Source: Cecembia rubra (lineage in GTDB: Bacteria; Bacteroidota; Bacteroidia; Cytophagales; Cyclobacteriaceae). From it: a stretch of 64,000 nucleotides of DNA. Shown here piece after piece: positions 54,827-64,000 of the stretch. The notes below the pieces were generated by a model. It was not told the DNA's origin, did not search any database, and saw only the letters and a list, made by a program, of their open reading frames with translations. The DNA lies in NCBI RefSeq assembly GCF_003014575.1, contig NZ_PYGF01000007.1, positions 186,001-250,000 on the forward strand, read 5' to 3'. Made by a program: the position numbers and the translations under genes. Numbering within the stretch: the first letter of the stretch is position 1; every line of letters begins with the position of its first letter.

Positions 54827-57322
54827 ATGAGGAGTAATTCCACTGATGACAGTATTCATGTTGTTTTGCATGAACTGTCACATTATTTGCCTGCACAGTC
54901 TCCTTTGAAGGATTTTGTGCACCACAATACGCTACATGCTTTTCAACACATGCCGTTTCATGAGGCATTGCAACAGGCATCCGAAAATTTCGGTTACAAA
55001 GTTTACTGGAACCTCCAAACCTTCAGAGGTCTTTACCACCAGAAAAAAATCAACTCTGACATCCTGGAGAGGGTCATTGATGAACATAAGGGAACAGAGC
55101 AACGCGCTTATTGGAAAAGCTTGCTTTTGGATCTTCCCATAGAGGATTATCCAGAACCAAAGATCGGGCATATCCGAAAGCTTTGGAGAAAAGCATACAA
55201 CCTTAACTTGGACAAGGAAGTGCACCAAACACTTTTCCGTCTGATCTCTGCCTACTTGGACCAAGGGATAGCTATCTGGAAATTTCCTTTAGAGGGCAAA
55301 GGCATACTGAGCAGCCTTAGGACCTTGGAAAAAAACAGTTTCAGCACCCTGATCAAAAGCGAAAGGGCAAGAGAACTTCTGATGGATAAATCCACCTTTT
55401 TGGAAGACCTGCTCCAATTATTGGTAGGAGACCCCAAATGGTACGGGCAATACCTCTTTGACCAGCAATTTGCCCATCCGGGTTGGTCGGGCATGGTCGC
55501 TGTCCTCGAGCATCAGGAAGTTTCGCTGCTCGACAAGAGAAAGGTCTCCCTTCATGACCTGGTCTTTGTGGAATGTATCCTGGAGATCGATGCCTTGGAC
55601 CGCAGAAGGGATGGCAACTGGTCTGCATTGGCGCCCCATATTCCAGCTGATCTTCCACGACTCTTGGAGCAAAGCAGCTATTCGCAATGGTTTGACATCC
55701 ATCGTCTCTGGCAGGAAGCCATGGAATGGACCTATTACGATCAGGTGGTCAGGGGGCTTCAACTCAGCCATGCAGAGGACTTTAGCAAAAGAAGGCCCTC
55801 TTTCCAGGCCATGTTTTGTATTGATGACCGTTCCTGTTCCATCCGCCGCTATGTAGAGCGTTTTGCGCCGGATGCACAGACCTTTGGTACTGCAGGCTTT
55901 TTCAACCTCCCCTTCTATTTCCAACCTGAGCATGGGAAGTTTATGACCAAAGTATGTCCCGCTCCTGTTACGCCCAAGCATGTGATCAAAGAGACGGAAT
56001 CCAAAATCAGACATGAAAAAGATGCCCATTTCAGCAAGCACAGCAAAGGCGTATTTAGGGCTTGGGCCATCTCCCAGACCATGGGCTTTTGGTCTGCACT
56101 GAAAATGGCCAAGAGCATTTTCTACCCCTCCGAAACCCCTGCCATGGTGTCTTCCTTCAAGCACATGGATCCCAAGGGAAAATTGAGCATTGTCTGTCAC
56201 CATCCGGAGCATACGCATCATGGTCTTCAGGTTGGCTTTACCCTGACCGAGATGGCCGATGCGATGGAGGGTTTGCTGAAAAGTATCGGGCTTGTCAAAG
56301 ACTTTGCTCCTTTGGTCTATGTCCTGGGTCATGGGGCAAGCTCGGTGAATAATACCCACTACGCGGGCTATGACTGCGGAGCCTGCAGTGGACGTTCGGG
56401 TTCAGTCAATGCCCGTGTGGCAGCATCCATAGCCAACAATCCTGAAGTCCGCCAATTGCTGTCCGGGCGAGGGCTGCCCATTCCGGCAGACACCCATTTC
56501 GTGGGAGGCCTCCACGATACTACCCGGGATGAGATGGAGTTTTACGACCTGGACCAACTGGATGAGTCCCATCGCCTGCTGCATGAAAGGAATGTGCAGA
56601 CCTTTGAAATTGCCCTGGCTTACAATGCCAAAGAGAGATCCAGAAGGTTCCACACCATTGATTCCTGCCAAGAGCCGCAGAAGGTCCATGAGCAGATCAA
56701 AAAAAGGGCACTGTCCCTTTTCGTGACGCGTCCCGAATGGAACCATGCCACCAATGCGCTTTGCGTCGTGGGCAAAAGGGAAAACAACAGACACCTTTTC
56801 TTGGACAAGAGGGCTTTTCTCAATTCCTATGATTACAGCATAGATCCTGACGGCAGATACCTCTTTGGCATCCTAAAAGCAGTAGCGCCTGTCTGTGGAG
56901 GGATCAATTTGGAGTACTATTTCTCCAAAGTGGACAATGACCGCCTGGGTGCGGGAAGTAAATTGCCCCATAATGTCATGGGCCTGATCGGGGTAGCCAA
57001 TGGAATGGACGGAGACCTGCGTACCGGACTGCCCTTGCAGATGGTGAATATCCATGACCCTTTGCGCATCCTGATTACAGTGGAACATTATCCAGAGGTG
57101 GTCCTGCAGACCATACAGTCCCATGCACCAACTTACGAATGGTTTGCAAATGATTGGGTGAAACTGGTCTGTATCCATCCCGAAAATAAGGAGGCTTATG
57201 TTTTTAAGCAGGGATCTTTTATGCCTTATGTGCCACTGACAAGGCATATCGAGTACGTGCATAACCTGGAGGCCATCTTGGAGGCCAGTTCAGAAAATCT
57301 ACCCGTTTACATCATTGCTTAA
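54827..57322 (+). CDS. dabA: DabA, zinc subunit of inorganic carbon pump (DUF2309)
   Basis: An 831-residue beta-carbonic-anhydrase-like protein that, with DabB, traps CO2 as bicarbonate using the cation gradient. The four zinc-site residues are present: C331 and D333 (FCIDDRS), H502 (GHGASS) and C517 (YDCGAC). Their spacing (2 and 15 residues) equals that of C351/D353 and H524/C539 in the Halothiobacillus protein. It is cytoplasmic, membrane-associated through DabB. It lies 3 bp before dabB and is more GC-rich than upstream DNA. Confidence 0.92.
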   Translation: MRSNSTDDSIHVVLHELSHYLPAQSPLKDFVHHNTLHAFQHMPFHEALQQASENFGYKVYWNLQTFRGLYHQKKINSDILERVIDEHKGTEQRAYWKSLLLDLPIEDYPEPKIGHIRKLWRKAYNLNLDKEVHQTLFRLISAYLDQGIAIWKFPLEGKGILSSLRTLEKNSFSTLIKSERARELLMDKSTFLEDLLQLLVGDPKWYGQYLFDQQFAHPGWSGMVAVLEHQEVSLLDKRKVSLHDLVFVECILEIDALDRRRDGNWSALAPHIPADLPRLLEQSSYSQWFDIHRLWQEAMEWTYYDQVVRGLQLSHAEDFSKRRPSFQAMFCIDDRSCSIRRYVERFAPDAQTFGTAGFFNLPFYFQPEHGKFMTKVCPAPVTPKHVIKETESKIRHEKDAHFSKHSKGVFRAWAISQTMGFWSALKMAKSIFYPSETPAMVSSFKHMDPKGKLSIVCHHPEHTHHGLQVGFTLTEMADAMEGLLKSIGLVKDFAPLVYVLGHGASSVNNTHYAGYDCGACSGRSGSVNARVAASIANNPEVRQLLSGRGLPIPADTHFVGGLHDTTRDEMEFYDLDQLDESHRLLHERNVQTFEIALAYNAKERSRRFHTIDSCQEPQKVHEQIKKRALSLFVTRPEWNHATNALCVVGKRENNRHLFLDKRAFLNSYDYSIDPDGRYLFGILKAVAPVCGGINLEYYFSKVDNDRLGAGSKLPHNVMGLIGVANGMDGDLRTGLPLQMVNIHDPLRILITVEHYPEVVLQTIQSHAPTYEWFANDWVKLVCIHPENKEAYVFKQGSFMPYVPLTRHIEYVHNLEAILEASSENLPVYIIA

Positions 57323-57325
57323 GCC

Positions 57326-59203
57326 ATGGGAAATCAATTGATCATCAGTGCTTTCGTCCTTTTGCCTTTCCTGGCTTTTGCAATTTCCCTGCTGCTTCCC
57401 GAAAAAAAGGAGACAGGTTTTTCCAACCTGGCCTTTGGGACAGCCACTGTGCAATTGCTGGCCATCACAGGCTTTATTGGGTATTGGATATGGGAAGGGA
57501 TGAACCCCCTCAACATCCCCGAACTGGAAATCTACAACAATAGACATTACCGGTTTCTGCTGGATTTCTATTTCGACAAAACAACAGCCGTTTTTCTCTG
57601 GGTGGGAGCCTTTGTGACCTTCCTGATCACCCGCTACAGCAGGTTTTACATGCATATGGAGGAGGGCTATAAGCGATTCTTCAATACCTTGCTGTTCTTC
57701 TTTCTGGCCTATAACCTGACAGTATTGGCAGGTAATTTCGAAACCCTTTTTCTGGGCTGGGAGATGTTGGGGATTTCCTCTTTCCTCCTTATCGCCTTTT
57801 ACAGGGAAAGGTATCTTCCTGTGAGAAATGCTGTGAAGGTATTTACCGTGTACCGTATTGGGGATATCGGGATTATCCTTGCCATGTGGGCGAGCCATCA
57901 TCTCTGGCATGAAAACATTACATTCATCAAGCTGTTGGATGAGCAACTGGTATCTGAACAATTGGCAAGCCATAGCGGAATAGGGCTGTTCATTGCCATC
58001 AGTCTACTGATTGCAGCAGCTGCCAAATCCGCCCAGTTGCCCTTCTCCTCCTGGCTACCCCGTGCCATGGAAGGGCCTACTCCTTCCTCGGCCATCTTCT
58101 ACGGTTCCCTATCGGTGCATTTCGGGGTATTTCTCTTGCTGAGGACCTATCCCTTTTGGGAGCATCAGCTGGCGGCCAGGATCTTGATAGGTTTGACAGG
58201 TATGTTGACCGTGTTGATCGCTTATCCTATCGCCCGGGTACAGTCCACGATCAAGACGCAGATAGCCTACGCTTCCATCGCACAGATAGGCATCATGTTC
58301 ATCGAAGTGGCCTTGGGCCTGGAGACCTTGGCCCTGATACATTTTGCAGGCAATGCCTTCTTGAGGACATACCAGCTTTTGGTTTCCCCATCGGTGGTGG
58401 CCTACATGATCCGGGACCAGTTTTACCACTTCAAACCCCAGCAGGTGACGGTGGAGGATACCCTGCCCAAGCGATTGGAATATAGCCTGTACCTGCTTTC
58501 CCTGAAAGAATGGAACACGGATTATTTCCTCAACAGGTATGTCTTCCATCCTATCAAAAAGCTGGGCAGAAAGCTGGATTTCCTTACCCCAAAAAACCTT
58601 TTGCTTTACTTCCTTCCTGTGTATGCTTTGGGGCTTTACCTGTATTTTCAGCAGGAACTGATTCCTGAAGGACTAAAGGAATGGCTGCCCGAGATATTTG
58701 GTTTGATGGGCCTGCTCATGGTATTCAAGGCATTTTCTGAAAGGATTTACCCAAGATTGGCGCTGATGCTGGTCATGGCCAACCATTTCTGGATTGCTTT
58801 GGCAGTATCTTTCAATGAGACCTTTGATTACAGCGAAACGCTCATCTACTTGAGTGGGGTGTCGGTCGCAGGGATTATCGGATATGCGGTTTTGGAGCGT
58901 TTGAGAAGGAGGGAACCTGCTTTTTTCGACCTGAACAAATACTATGGACATGTCTATGAGCATCCCAGGTTGGCCATGATATTCCTCTTGGCAGCATTAG
59001 GGGTGATGGGATTTCCTATTTCTCCCACCTTTATTGGGGTGGATCTCCTCTTCAGCCATATCCATGAGGACCAATACTTGCTTGCAGCATTTAATGCCAT
59101 CAGTTTCATTTTCAGGGGCATTGCCCTTATCAGAATCTATGCGAGGCTTTTCTTGGGCCCCCATATAAAAAATTATCATCCTACTGCTATACAATCTTCT
59201 TAA
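57326..59203 (+). CDS. dabB: DabB, proton-conducting membrane subunit
   Basis: A 625-residue NuoL/MrpA-like integral membrane protein with about 14-16 helices. The core GWEMLGISSFLLIAFYRER, KSAQLPFSSWLPRAMEGPTP and related segments are summarised by their GWEMLG and LPRAMEGPTPSSA cores. They carry the conserved ion-path acids and lysines. In DAB complexes it couples cation influx to CO2 hydration by DabA. It directly follows dabA. Confidence 0.9.
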   Translation: MGNQLIISAFVLLPFLAFAISLLLPEKKETGFSNLAFGTATVQLLAITGFIGYWIWEGMNPLNIPELEIYNNRHYRFLLDFYFDKTTAVFLWVGAFVTFLITRYSRFYMHMEEGYKRFFNTLLFFFLAYNLTVLAGNFETLFLGWEMLGISSFLLIAFYRERYLPVRNAVKVFTVYRIGDIGIILAMWASHHLWHENITFIKLLDEQLVSEQLASHSGIGLFIAISLLIAAAAKSAQLPFSSWLPRAMEGPTPSSAIFYGSLSVHFGVFLLLRTYPFWEHQLAARILIGLTGMLTVLIAYPIARVQSTIKTQIAYASIAQIGIMFIEVALGLETLALIHFAGNAFLRTYQLLVSPSVVAYMIRDQFYHFKPQQVTVEDTLPKRLEYSLYLLSLKEWNTDYFLNRYVFHPIKKLGRKLDFLTPKNLLLYFLPVYALGLYLYFQQELIPEGLKEWLPEIFGLMGLLMVFKAFSERIYPRLALMLVMANHFWIALAVSFNETFDYSETLIYLSGVSVAGIIGYAVLERLRRREPAFFDLNKYYGHVYEHPRLAMIFLLAALGVMGFPISPTFIGVDLLFSHIHEDQYLLAAFNAISFIFRGIALIRIYARLFLGPHIKNYHPTAIQSS

Positions 59204-59216
59204 TCATAACTGGATT

Positions 59217-60842
59217 ATGAAAACAAAAAAAATTGAAGTTCCACAGGCTGGCCTGTCCGGACTTCGACAATACTGGAAAGCTGATCTTATTTCCGGCTTT
59301 TTGGTATTCCTTATCGCCCTTCCTTTATGTCTCGGTATATCTATGGCCTCAGGCTTCCCGCCTGTGGCAGGAATTTTCACAGCCATTATTGGCGGAATAG
59401 TGGTGAGTTTCTTTGGAGGGTCCCAATTGACCATTAAGGGTCCGGCGGCAGGTCTAATTGTGATCGCTTTAGGGGCAGTGACCGAATTGGGCCAAGGTGA
59501 TCCTATGTTGGGTTATAAACTGACTTTGGCGGTGATTGTGGTTGCAGGTATTCTGCAGATGATCTTTGGCTGGGTAAAGTCCGGAATCTTGGCCGATTTC
59601 TTTCCTTCCGCTGCTGTGCATGGGATGTTGGCGGCCATTGGGGTCATCATTGCCGCCAAGCAGTTGTTTACGCTTATAGGGGTTAAACCTGAGGCCCATG
59701 AGACCTTGGATCTATTGGCGGAACTCCCTTCAGGATTTGCCCAGCTCAATCCGGAGATTGCTTTGATCGGGCTGATCAGTTTGCTGATCATGTTCAGCTT
59801 TCCGCTAATCAAGCATCCTTTGTTAAAAAAAATACCTGCTCCCTTGGTGGTTATTTTGGTAGCCATTCCATTGGGTAGGATCTTTGACCTGGAGCATGAA
59901 CATACTTATTTGTTTTTGGACGGACATGAATACAGCATTGGGCCCAAATTTCTGGTGACTTTGCCCGACAGCTTGTTGGCTGCGGTTACTTTCCCAGATT
60001 TTTCCCAGCTGTTTTCTGGTACCTCTATCAAATACATCATCATGTTTGCGTTGGTGGGAAGCCTGGAATCGCTATTAAGTTCCAAGGCTATTGATTCCCT
60101 GGATCCTTACAAAAGAAAATCCAATATGAACAGGGATCTCTTGGGTGTAGGTGTCGGCAATACATTAGCAGGCTTGATTGGTGGGCTTCCGATGATTTCA
60201 GAAATCGTGAGGAGCTCTTCCAATATCAACAACGGCGGGAAAACCTGGTGGTCCAATGTCTTCCATGGCCTGTTTCTTTTGATTTTCGTGGCTTTCTTCC
60301 CTTTTCTGATACATCAGATTCCGTTAGCTGCTTTGGCCGCTATGTTGATTTATACTGGCTACAGGTTGGCCTCGCCCAAGGAGTTTTATAAAACTTACCA
60401 GATCGGGAAAGAGCAGTTGGCCATTTTCCTGATCACCATTGTCGTCACTTTGGGAACTGACCTGCTGTTAGGCATTGCTGCGGGGATCCTTACAAAAATT
60501 ATCATGCATCTCAAAAATGGTCTGCCCTTGAAAAACATCTTTAAGCCTCTTTTCACAGTAACGGTAGAAGGTGATTCTTATGTGGTAGATGTTTTTCACT
60601 CCGCAGTTTTCAGCAATTACATTTTGCTGAAAAAATCCCTTGATGCTTTACCGCGTGGCAAGCACCTGATCTTGGATTTTACCAATGCCAACCTGGTGGA
60701 CCATACGGTGATGGAAAACCTTCACCATTACCAACACGATTATGAACATGAGGGAGGGAAATTTGATATGAGGGGTATGGAGCACCTGGAGAAGCGGAGC
60801 AGCCATATTTTGGCTGCAAGAAAAGCCAAGAAAACCGCTTAA
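59217..60842 (+). CDS. SulP family anion (likely bicarbonate) transporter
   Basis: A 541-residue transporter with 12-14 helices (LPLCLGISMASGFPP, GPAAGLIVIALG, GVGNTLAGLIGGLPMI) and a C-terminal STAS domain (about residues 440-525). The family moves sulfate, bicarbonate or other anions. Position 13 bp after dabB favours bicarbonate. It ends at a hairpin terminator. Confidence 0.85.
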   Translation: MKTKKIEVPQAGLSGLRQYWKADLISGFLVFLIALPLCLGISMASGFPPVAGIFTAIIGGIVVSFFGGSQLTIKGPAAGLIVIALGAVTELGQGDPMLGYKLTLAVIVVAGILQMIFGWVKSGILADFFPSAAVHGMLAAIGVIIAAKQLFTLIGVKPEAHETLDLLAELPSGFAQLNPEIALIGLISLLIMFSFPLIKHPLLKKIPAPLVVILVAIPLGRIFDLEHEHTYLFLDGHEYSIGPKFLVTLPDSLLAAVTFPDFSQLFSGTSIKYIIMFALVGSLESLLSSKAIDSLDPYKRKSNMNRDLLGVGVGNTLAGLIGGLPMISEIVRSSSNINNGGKTWWSNVFHGLFLLIFVAFFPFLIHQIPLAALAAMLIYTGYRLASPKEFYKTYQIGKEQLAIFLITIVVTLGTDLLLGIAAGILTKIIMHLKNGLPLKNIFKPLFTVTVEGDSYVVDVFHSAVFSNYILLKKSLDALPRGKHLILDFTNANLVDHTVMENLHHYQHDYEHEGGKFDMRGMEHLEKRSSHILAARKAKKTA

Positions 60843-61108
60843 GCACACGTGCCAGTATAAGTTTGTAATAAAGCAATGGTCCCCGATTCGGGAACCATTG
60901 CTGCTTTTTCAAAGGGCTGGTCAGCATGTAGGGGTTCATCTGCTGCAAACCGCTCATTACCTTCCAGCAAAAAGTCCAACACATATTCTTGGGGCACTTC
61001 TTCAGCCGATGGAACTACAGACGCTTTTTTGTATCCAAACAGGAAAATGAGTAGCCCGATAGGTATCAACCAGATCAATTGGGTGTATTTTTTGGTATAC
61101 CTGATCAT
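60839..61108 (-). pseudogene. Truncated beta-carbonic anhydrase remnant with membrane anchor
   Basis: A 90-residue frame from the Met at 61108. One transmembrane helix (about residues 9-26) is followed by VLDFLLEGNERFAADEPLH, which resembles the LLxEGNxRF start of beta-carbonic anhydrases. The catalytic core with its zinc Cys, Asp, His and Cys is absent. The frame runs into the terminator hairpin and ends at a stop overlapping the SulP stop. It is probably a decayed CA gene. It lies 68 bp after the MFS gene on the same strand. Confidence 0.5.
60873..60901 (+). terminator. Terminator after SulP gene
   Basis: The stem is GCAATGGT with ACCATTGC plus inner CCCG/CGGG, followed by TGCTTTTT. It lies about 30 bp after the SulP stop. 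Confidence 0.75.
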
Positions 61109-61176
61109 TAGGGTGCAGTTTATTATAAAACTGTCCATTTCATTAAGGAAATCTTCGGGAGAAATATCAATTGGGG

Positions 61177-62343
61177 TTACATTTTGGAGAAATTTAGATA
61201 AAGGCCTATCAGTAATGCTACAGTTCCTGAAACCAAAAATAAAAACTCCGGACCAAGACTGTACCAGACAAATCCGGCAAAGGAGCTGGCCATCAATGCC
61301 GCTATACTTTGGAAGGCTGTGTAGGTTCCTATGGCGGTTGCAGTGTCTTTTGGCTGACTGATATTGGTAACCCAGGCTTTAGCCACCCCTTCGGTTGCCG
61401 CTGAAAACAAACCGTACAAGAGAAACAATGCGATAAACATCCAGAAATGGTCCGCGTAACCCATCCCCAAATACACCGCTGCAAAGATGAATAGACCAAA
61501 AGCAAAGACCCTTTTCATCCCCCATCTGTCGGCCAATGAACCCAAGGGATAAGCAAACAGCGCATACACCAAATTGAAAAAAATATAAAGACCGATGACA
61601 TGGGTATCCCCCAGACCCGCTTCTTTAAGCTTGAGCAAAAGAAAAACATCAGAATGGTTGAAAAGTGAAAATATCAGCAGGGGAACAAGCAGTTTCCTAT
61701 AGGCAGCAGGACTTTCTTTCCAATACCGGATAAAATCAAGAAAACTTGTTTTTGAGATTTGCTGTGGTTTTTCCCGCTTCTTTTCCCGGATAATAAATGT
61801 AAAACTTATGGCCAGAATGCCTGGAAGAAAAGCCAGCAGGAACAGCATTTTATAATCCTCGGGACGATAGGCTAAGTACAGCAACGCCAACAAGGGACCT
61901 ACCACAGCCCCTAGGGTATCCATAGCCCTGTGAAATCCAAAGACACGGCCTTTGGTAGCATTAGTGGCTTCATCGGACAAAAGCGCATCCCGGGCACCTG
62001 TTCTTAGTCCTTTACCAAACCTGTCCAAAGTCCTTGCAAAAAACACCCAAAGCGGAAAAACATAGGCCACCAACAAGGGTTTGGAAATAGCGCTGAGCGT
62101 ATAGCCCAACTGAACAAAAGGCAACCGCTTTCCTTGATTGTCACTGAGTTTGCCAAAGTATCCCTTGCTCATACCTGCTGTTGCTTCAGCCACCCCCTCT
62201 AGGATCCCTATCAAAAGGACAGAAAATCCTATACTGCTCAAATAAATCGGCATGACCGGATACAGCATCTCACTGGCCACATCTGTGAAGAAACTGACCA
62301 AGGAGAGGATGATAACGTTTTTTGTCAGGAGGGAGGATTTCAT
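61177..62343 (-). CDS. MFS transporter
   Basis: A 388-residue twelve-helix major facilitator, begun at the Met at 62343. The SFFTDVASEMLYPVMPIYL opening and the DRFGKGLRTGARDALLSD loop are typical of a bacterial MFS group that is poorly characterised. The substrate is unknown. It lies 34 bp after the P-type ATPase gene on the same strand. Confidence 0.85.
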   Translation of the reverse strand: MKSSLLTKNVIILSLVSFFTDVASEMLYPVMPIYLSSIGFSVLLIGILEGVAEATAGMSKGYFGKLSDNQGKRLPFVQLGYTLSAISKPLLVAYVFPLWVFFARTLDRFGKGLRTGARDALLSDEATNATKGRVFGFHRAMDTLGAVVGPLLALLYLAYRPEDYKMLFLLAFLPGILAISFTFIIREKKREKPQQISKTSFLDFIRYWKESPAAYRKLLVPLLIFSLFNHSDVFLLLKLKEAGLGDTHVIGLYIFFNLVYALFAYPLGSLADRWGMKRVFAFGLFIFAAVYLGMGYADHFWMFIALFLLYGLFSAATEGVAKAWVTNISQPKDTATAIGTYTAFQSIAALMASSFAGFVWYSLGPEFLFLVSGTVALLIGLYLNFSKM

Positions 62344-62377
62344 TTGAAACAACCTAAAGATTACTGTCCAAAATCTC

Positions 62378-64000
62378 TTAACTATTTACCGGCTTCTGTC
62401 TGATTATTTTTATTAATTCCAATAAGATAAGCATCAATACTCCCCCAAGTAATGAAGGTATAAAATGATAGTAACCAGGGAAATCAAAACTGAAAATCTT
62501 TTGCAACCAGGTAATCTTAATGGTCAACAACAACATGGTAAATGCAGTCAGTGAAATGATCCAGATTGCCACATTTTTTTCAAAAATTACGGACAAAAAG
62601 TTCCTCGAATCAGACAATGAAGTAAGTATCAGAAACACATTTCCCATAATCAACAAAGAAAAAGCGATGGCCCTTACCTCTCCGTCGGAATGCCCTTCGT
62701 TGATGGAAAAAAAATAAACAATGACTACCATAGCCAAGAGTAATAAACCTTTGAGCAAACTGAATAATATTTTTCCCCATCCGAAAAACAGTTCATCTGG
62801 ATTTCTTGGTGGCCGATTCATGATTCCTTTCTCTTCCTGCTCTGATTCAAAAGCAATAGAACATACCGGATCAATGATTAACTCCATAAATACTATATGA
62901 ATAGGCATCAAAAGAATGGGTAGGGAAGGGAAAAAGGCAGGGAGAAGGACCAGGCCAATGATTGGAATATGAATAGCAATGATATATGACATTGCTTTTT
63001 GCAGATTGTCAAAAATCTTTCTTCCCAAACGTATTGCGCTTACTATTGAAGCAAAATTATCATCAAGCAATACTAAAGATGATGCTTCGCGGGCTACATC
63101 TGTGCCCTTTAAGCCCATGGCTACGCCAATATCCGCTGCCTTGAGGGCAGGGGCATCATTGACCCCATCTCCTGTCATAGCGACTATTTCGCCATTTGCT
63201 TTAAGAGCCTGAACAATTTGTAGTTTTTGCTCGGGAACAATTCTCGCAAATACGCTGGTATGTTTTATTCTTTCTTTTAACTCAGCCGTATCCATATCCC
63301 GCAGTTCCGTACCCGTTAACACATTATCATTATGAATTAAACCTATTTGGCTGGCAATGCTTTTTGCAGTTGCCGGATAATCACCGGTAATCATGATGAC
63401 TTTTATCCCTGCTTCATTACAATCTTTGATGGCTTGTGGAACCTCAGGGCGTATGGGGTCCTCAAAGGCTACTAAACCGGTAAATTCAAAATCAAAACCG
63501 CTCTGCTTGTCAGGTAAGGCAGCACCTGAAGAACAAATGCTTCTTGCTGCAGCAAGAACCCTATACCCCTTTTCGGCCAGTTTTTGTACAAGTTGTTTTT
63601 TTCCGGCCGTTACAGCCTCTGAAAATCCGCACAATTGAAAAACCGTTTCGGGAGCCCCTTTGCAATAAGCCGTAACAATCTGGTTATTTTCAGACCCCAA
63701 GACCCTTGTCATGGCAATAAACTCTTTGGATATTGGATATTCTTTCAAAATTTTACCTTCATCCAAATGGATTTCCAAATCATTCAAAGTGCTGTTGATC
63801 GCTTTTTCCATCGGGTCAATGGAGTTGCTGGGTGAAGCGAGATACAGGATCCTTAATAATTCTTCGATTTCTTTTCCTTGGGTCTTAAAATCTGGTTTAT
63901 AAGAGATAATATCATTATAGGCCAAAGCTGCTATTTCCATTTTGTTCTGTGTAATGGTACCCGTTTTGTCCGAGCATAATACTGTGGCAGAACCGAGGGT
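62378..64000 (-). CDS. P-type cation-transporting ATPase, 5' end cut by window
   Basis: A partial P2-type (Ca/other cation) ATPase. At the right edge the frame continues to the last base and reads CSDKTGTITQN, so the phosphorylated Asp is at 63968-63970. KGAPETV, MTGDGVNDAPALK and the helix segment MPIHIVFMELIIDPVCSI follow. The N-terminal transmembrane and actuator domains lie outside. The ion is unknown. An apparent start at 63940 is internal. Confidence 0.9.
   Translation of the reverse strand, partial: TLGSATVLCSDKTGTITQNKMEIAALAYNDIISYKPDFKTQGKEIEELLRILYLASPSNSIDPMEKAINSTLNDLEIHLDEGKILKEYPISKEFIAMTRVLGSENNQIVTAYCKGAPETVFQLCGFSEAVTAGKKQLVQKLAEKGYRVLAAARSICSSGAALPDKQSGFDFEFTGLVAFEDPIRPEVPQAIKDCNEAGIKVIMITGDYPATAKSIASQIGLIHNDNVLTGTELRDMDTAELKERIKHTSVFARIVPEQKLQIVQALKANGEIVAMTGDGVNDAPALKAADIGVAMGLKGTDVAREASSLVLLDDNFASIVSAIRLGRKIFDNLQKAMSYIIAIHIPIIGLVLLPAFFPSLPILLMPIHIVFMELIIDPVCSIAFESEQEEKGIMNRPPRNPDELFFGWGKILFSLLKGLLLLAMVVIVYFFSINEGHSDGEVRAIAFSLLIMGNVFLILTSLSDSRNFLSVIFEKNVAIWIISLTAFTMLLLTIKITWLQKIFSFDFPGYYHFIPSLLGGVLMLILLELIKIIRQKPVNS

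Noticed and set aside
55418-56359. Long antisense open frame (about 313 codons) over dabA
   Set aside because: It is opposite conserved dabA codons including a zinc site, has no family motifs and no start signals; it arises from codon bias in GC-richer DNA.
63940-63940. Met at 63940 as start of the P-type ATPase
   Set aside because: The frame reads through it to the window edge and includes the DKTGT phosphorylation motif.
1-64000. CRISPR arrays, rRNA or tRNA genes, intact insertion sequences
   Set aside because: I looked for regular repeat-spacer arrays, conserved rRNA stretches, tRNA cloverleaf signatures and transposase motifs and saw none; a short tRNA could still be missed by eye.

Overview
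The window looks like chromosomal DNA of a Bacteroidota member, most likely Cytophagales (Cyclobacteriaceae-like); the lineage is an inference from gene content and signals. Reasons: moderate-to-low GC, many short lipoprotein signals, TonB-linked outer-membrane barrels, a Wzi-family capsule protein, few Shine-Dalgarno sites, and several -7 boxes of the Bacteroidota form TAnnTTTG. I saw no rRNA, tRNA, CRISPR array or intact insertion sequence.

Layout. 1-6 kb: the 3' part of an acyl-CoA oxidase, a Kazal-type inhibitor, then an AT-rich accessory island with an HNH nuclease gene overlapping a methyltransferase-HIT fusion, a lipoprotein, a badly decayed AAA ATPase behind a perfect palindrome, and an OhrR-like MarR regulator lacking the usual sensing cysteine. 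6-11.7 kb: a Kelch/IPT lipoprotein, a double-thioredoxin lipoprotein and two Tat-signal sugar-type enzymes. 11.9-16.5 kb: a ribose-salvage operon (ribokinase, exported ADP-ribosylglycohydrolase, exported nucleoside hydrolase, GRP-family permease). 16.7-21.6 kb: a ferric-iron ABC importer divergent from oxyR. 21.6-31.3 kb: an Omp85-type barrel, a lipoprotein, a divergent murein-peptide pair (dipeptide epimerase and M14 peptidase), a SIMPL protein, ndk, nrnA and three tandem FKBP lipoproteins. 31.8-38.5 kb: a membrane methyltransferase, a saccharopine-dehydrogenase-like enzyme, deoC, a Na/Pi symporter divergent from a PiT-like protein, tadA and superoxide dismutase. 38.7-44.9 kb: cell-surface proteins. 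45-50.4 kb: wecB, a DUF985 cupin, an OmpR-type two-component pair and an Omp85-like protein whose promoter carries four 11-bp-phased repeats. 50.5-53.6 kb: a pyruvate-kinase-like protein and two tandem PPK2 kinases, one with a broken Walker A. 53.8-64 kb: two unknown small proteins, the DabA/DabB inorganic-carbon pump, a SulP transporter, a likely beta-carbonic-anhydrase relic, an MFS transporter and a P-type ATPase running off the window.

The most coherent systems are the ribose-salvage operon, the iron/OxyR unit and the bicarbonate cluster. The best candidates for something undescribed are the HNH plus methyltransferase-HIT pair, the unknown proteins ahead of dabA, and the canonical/degenerate PPK2 pair.
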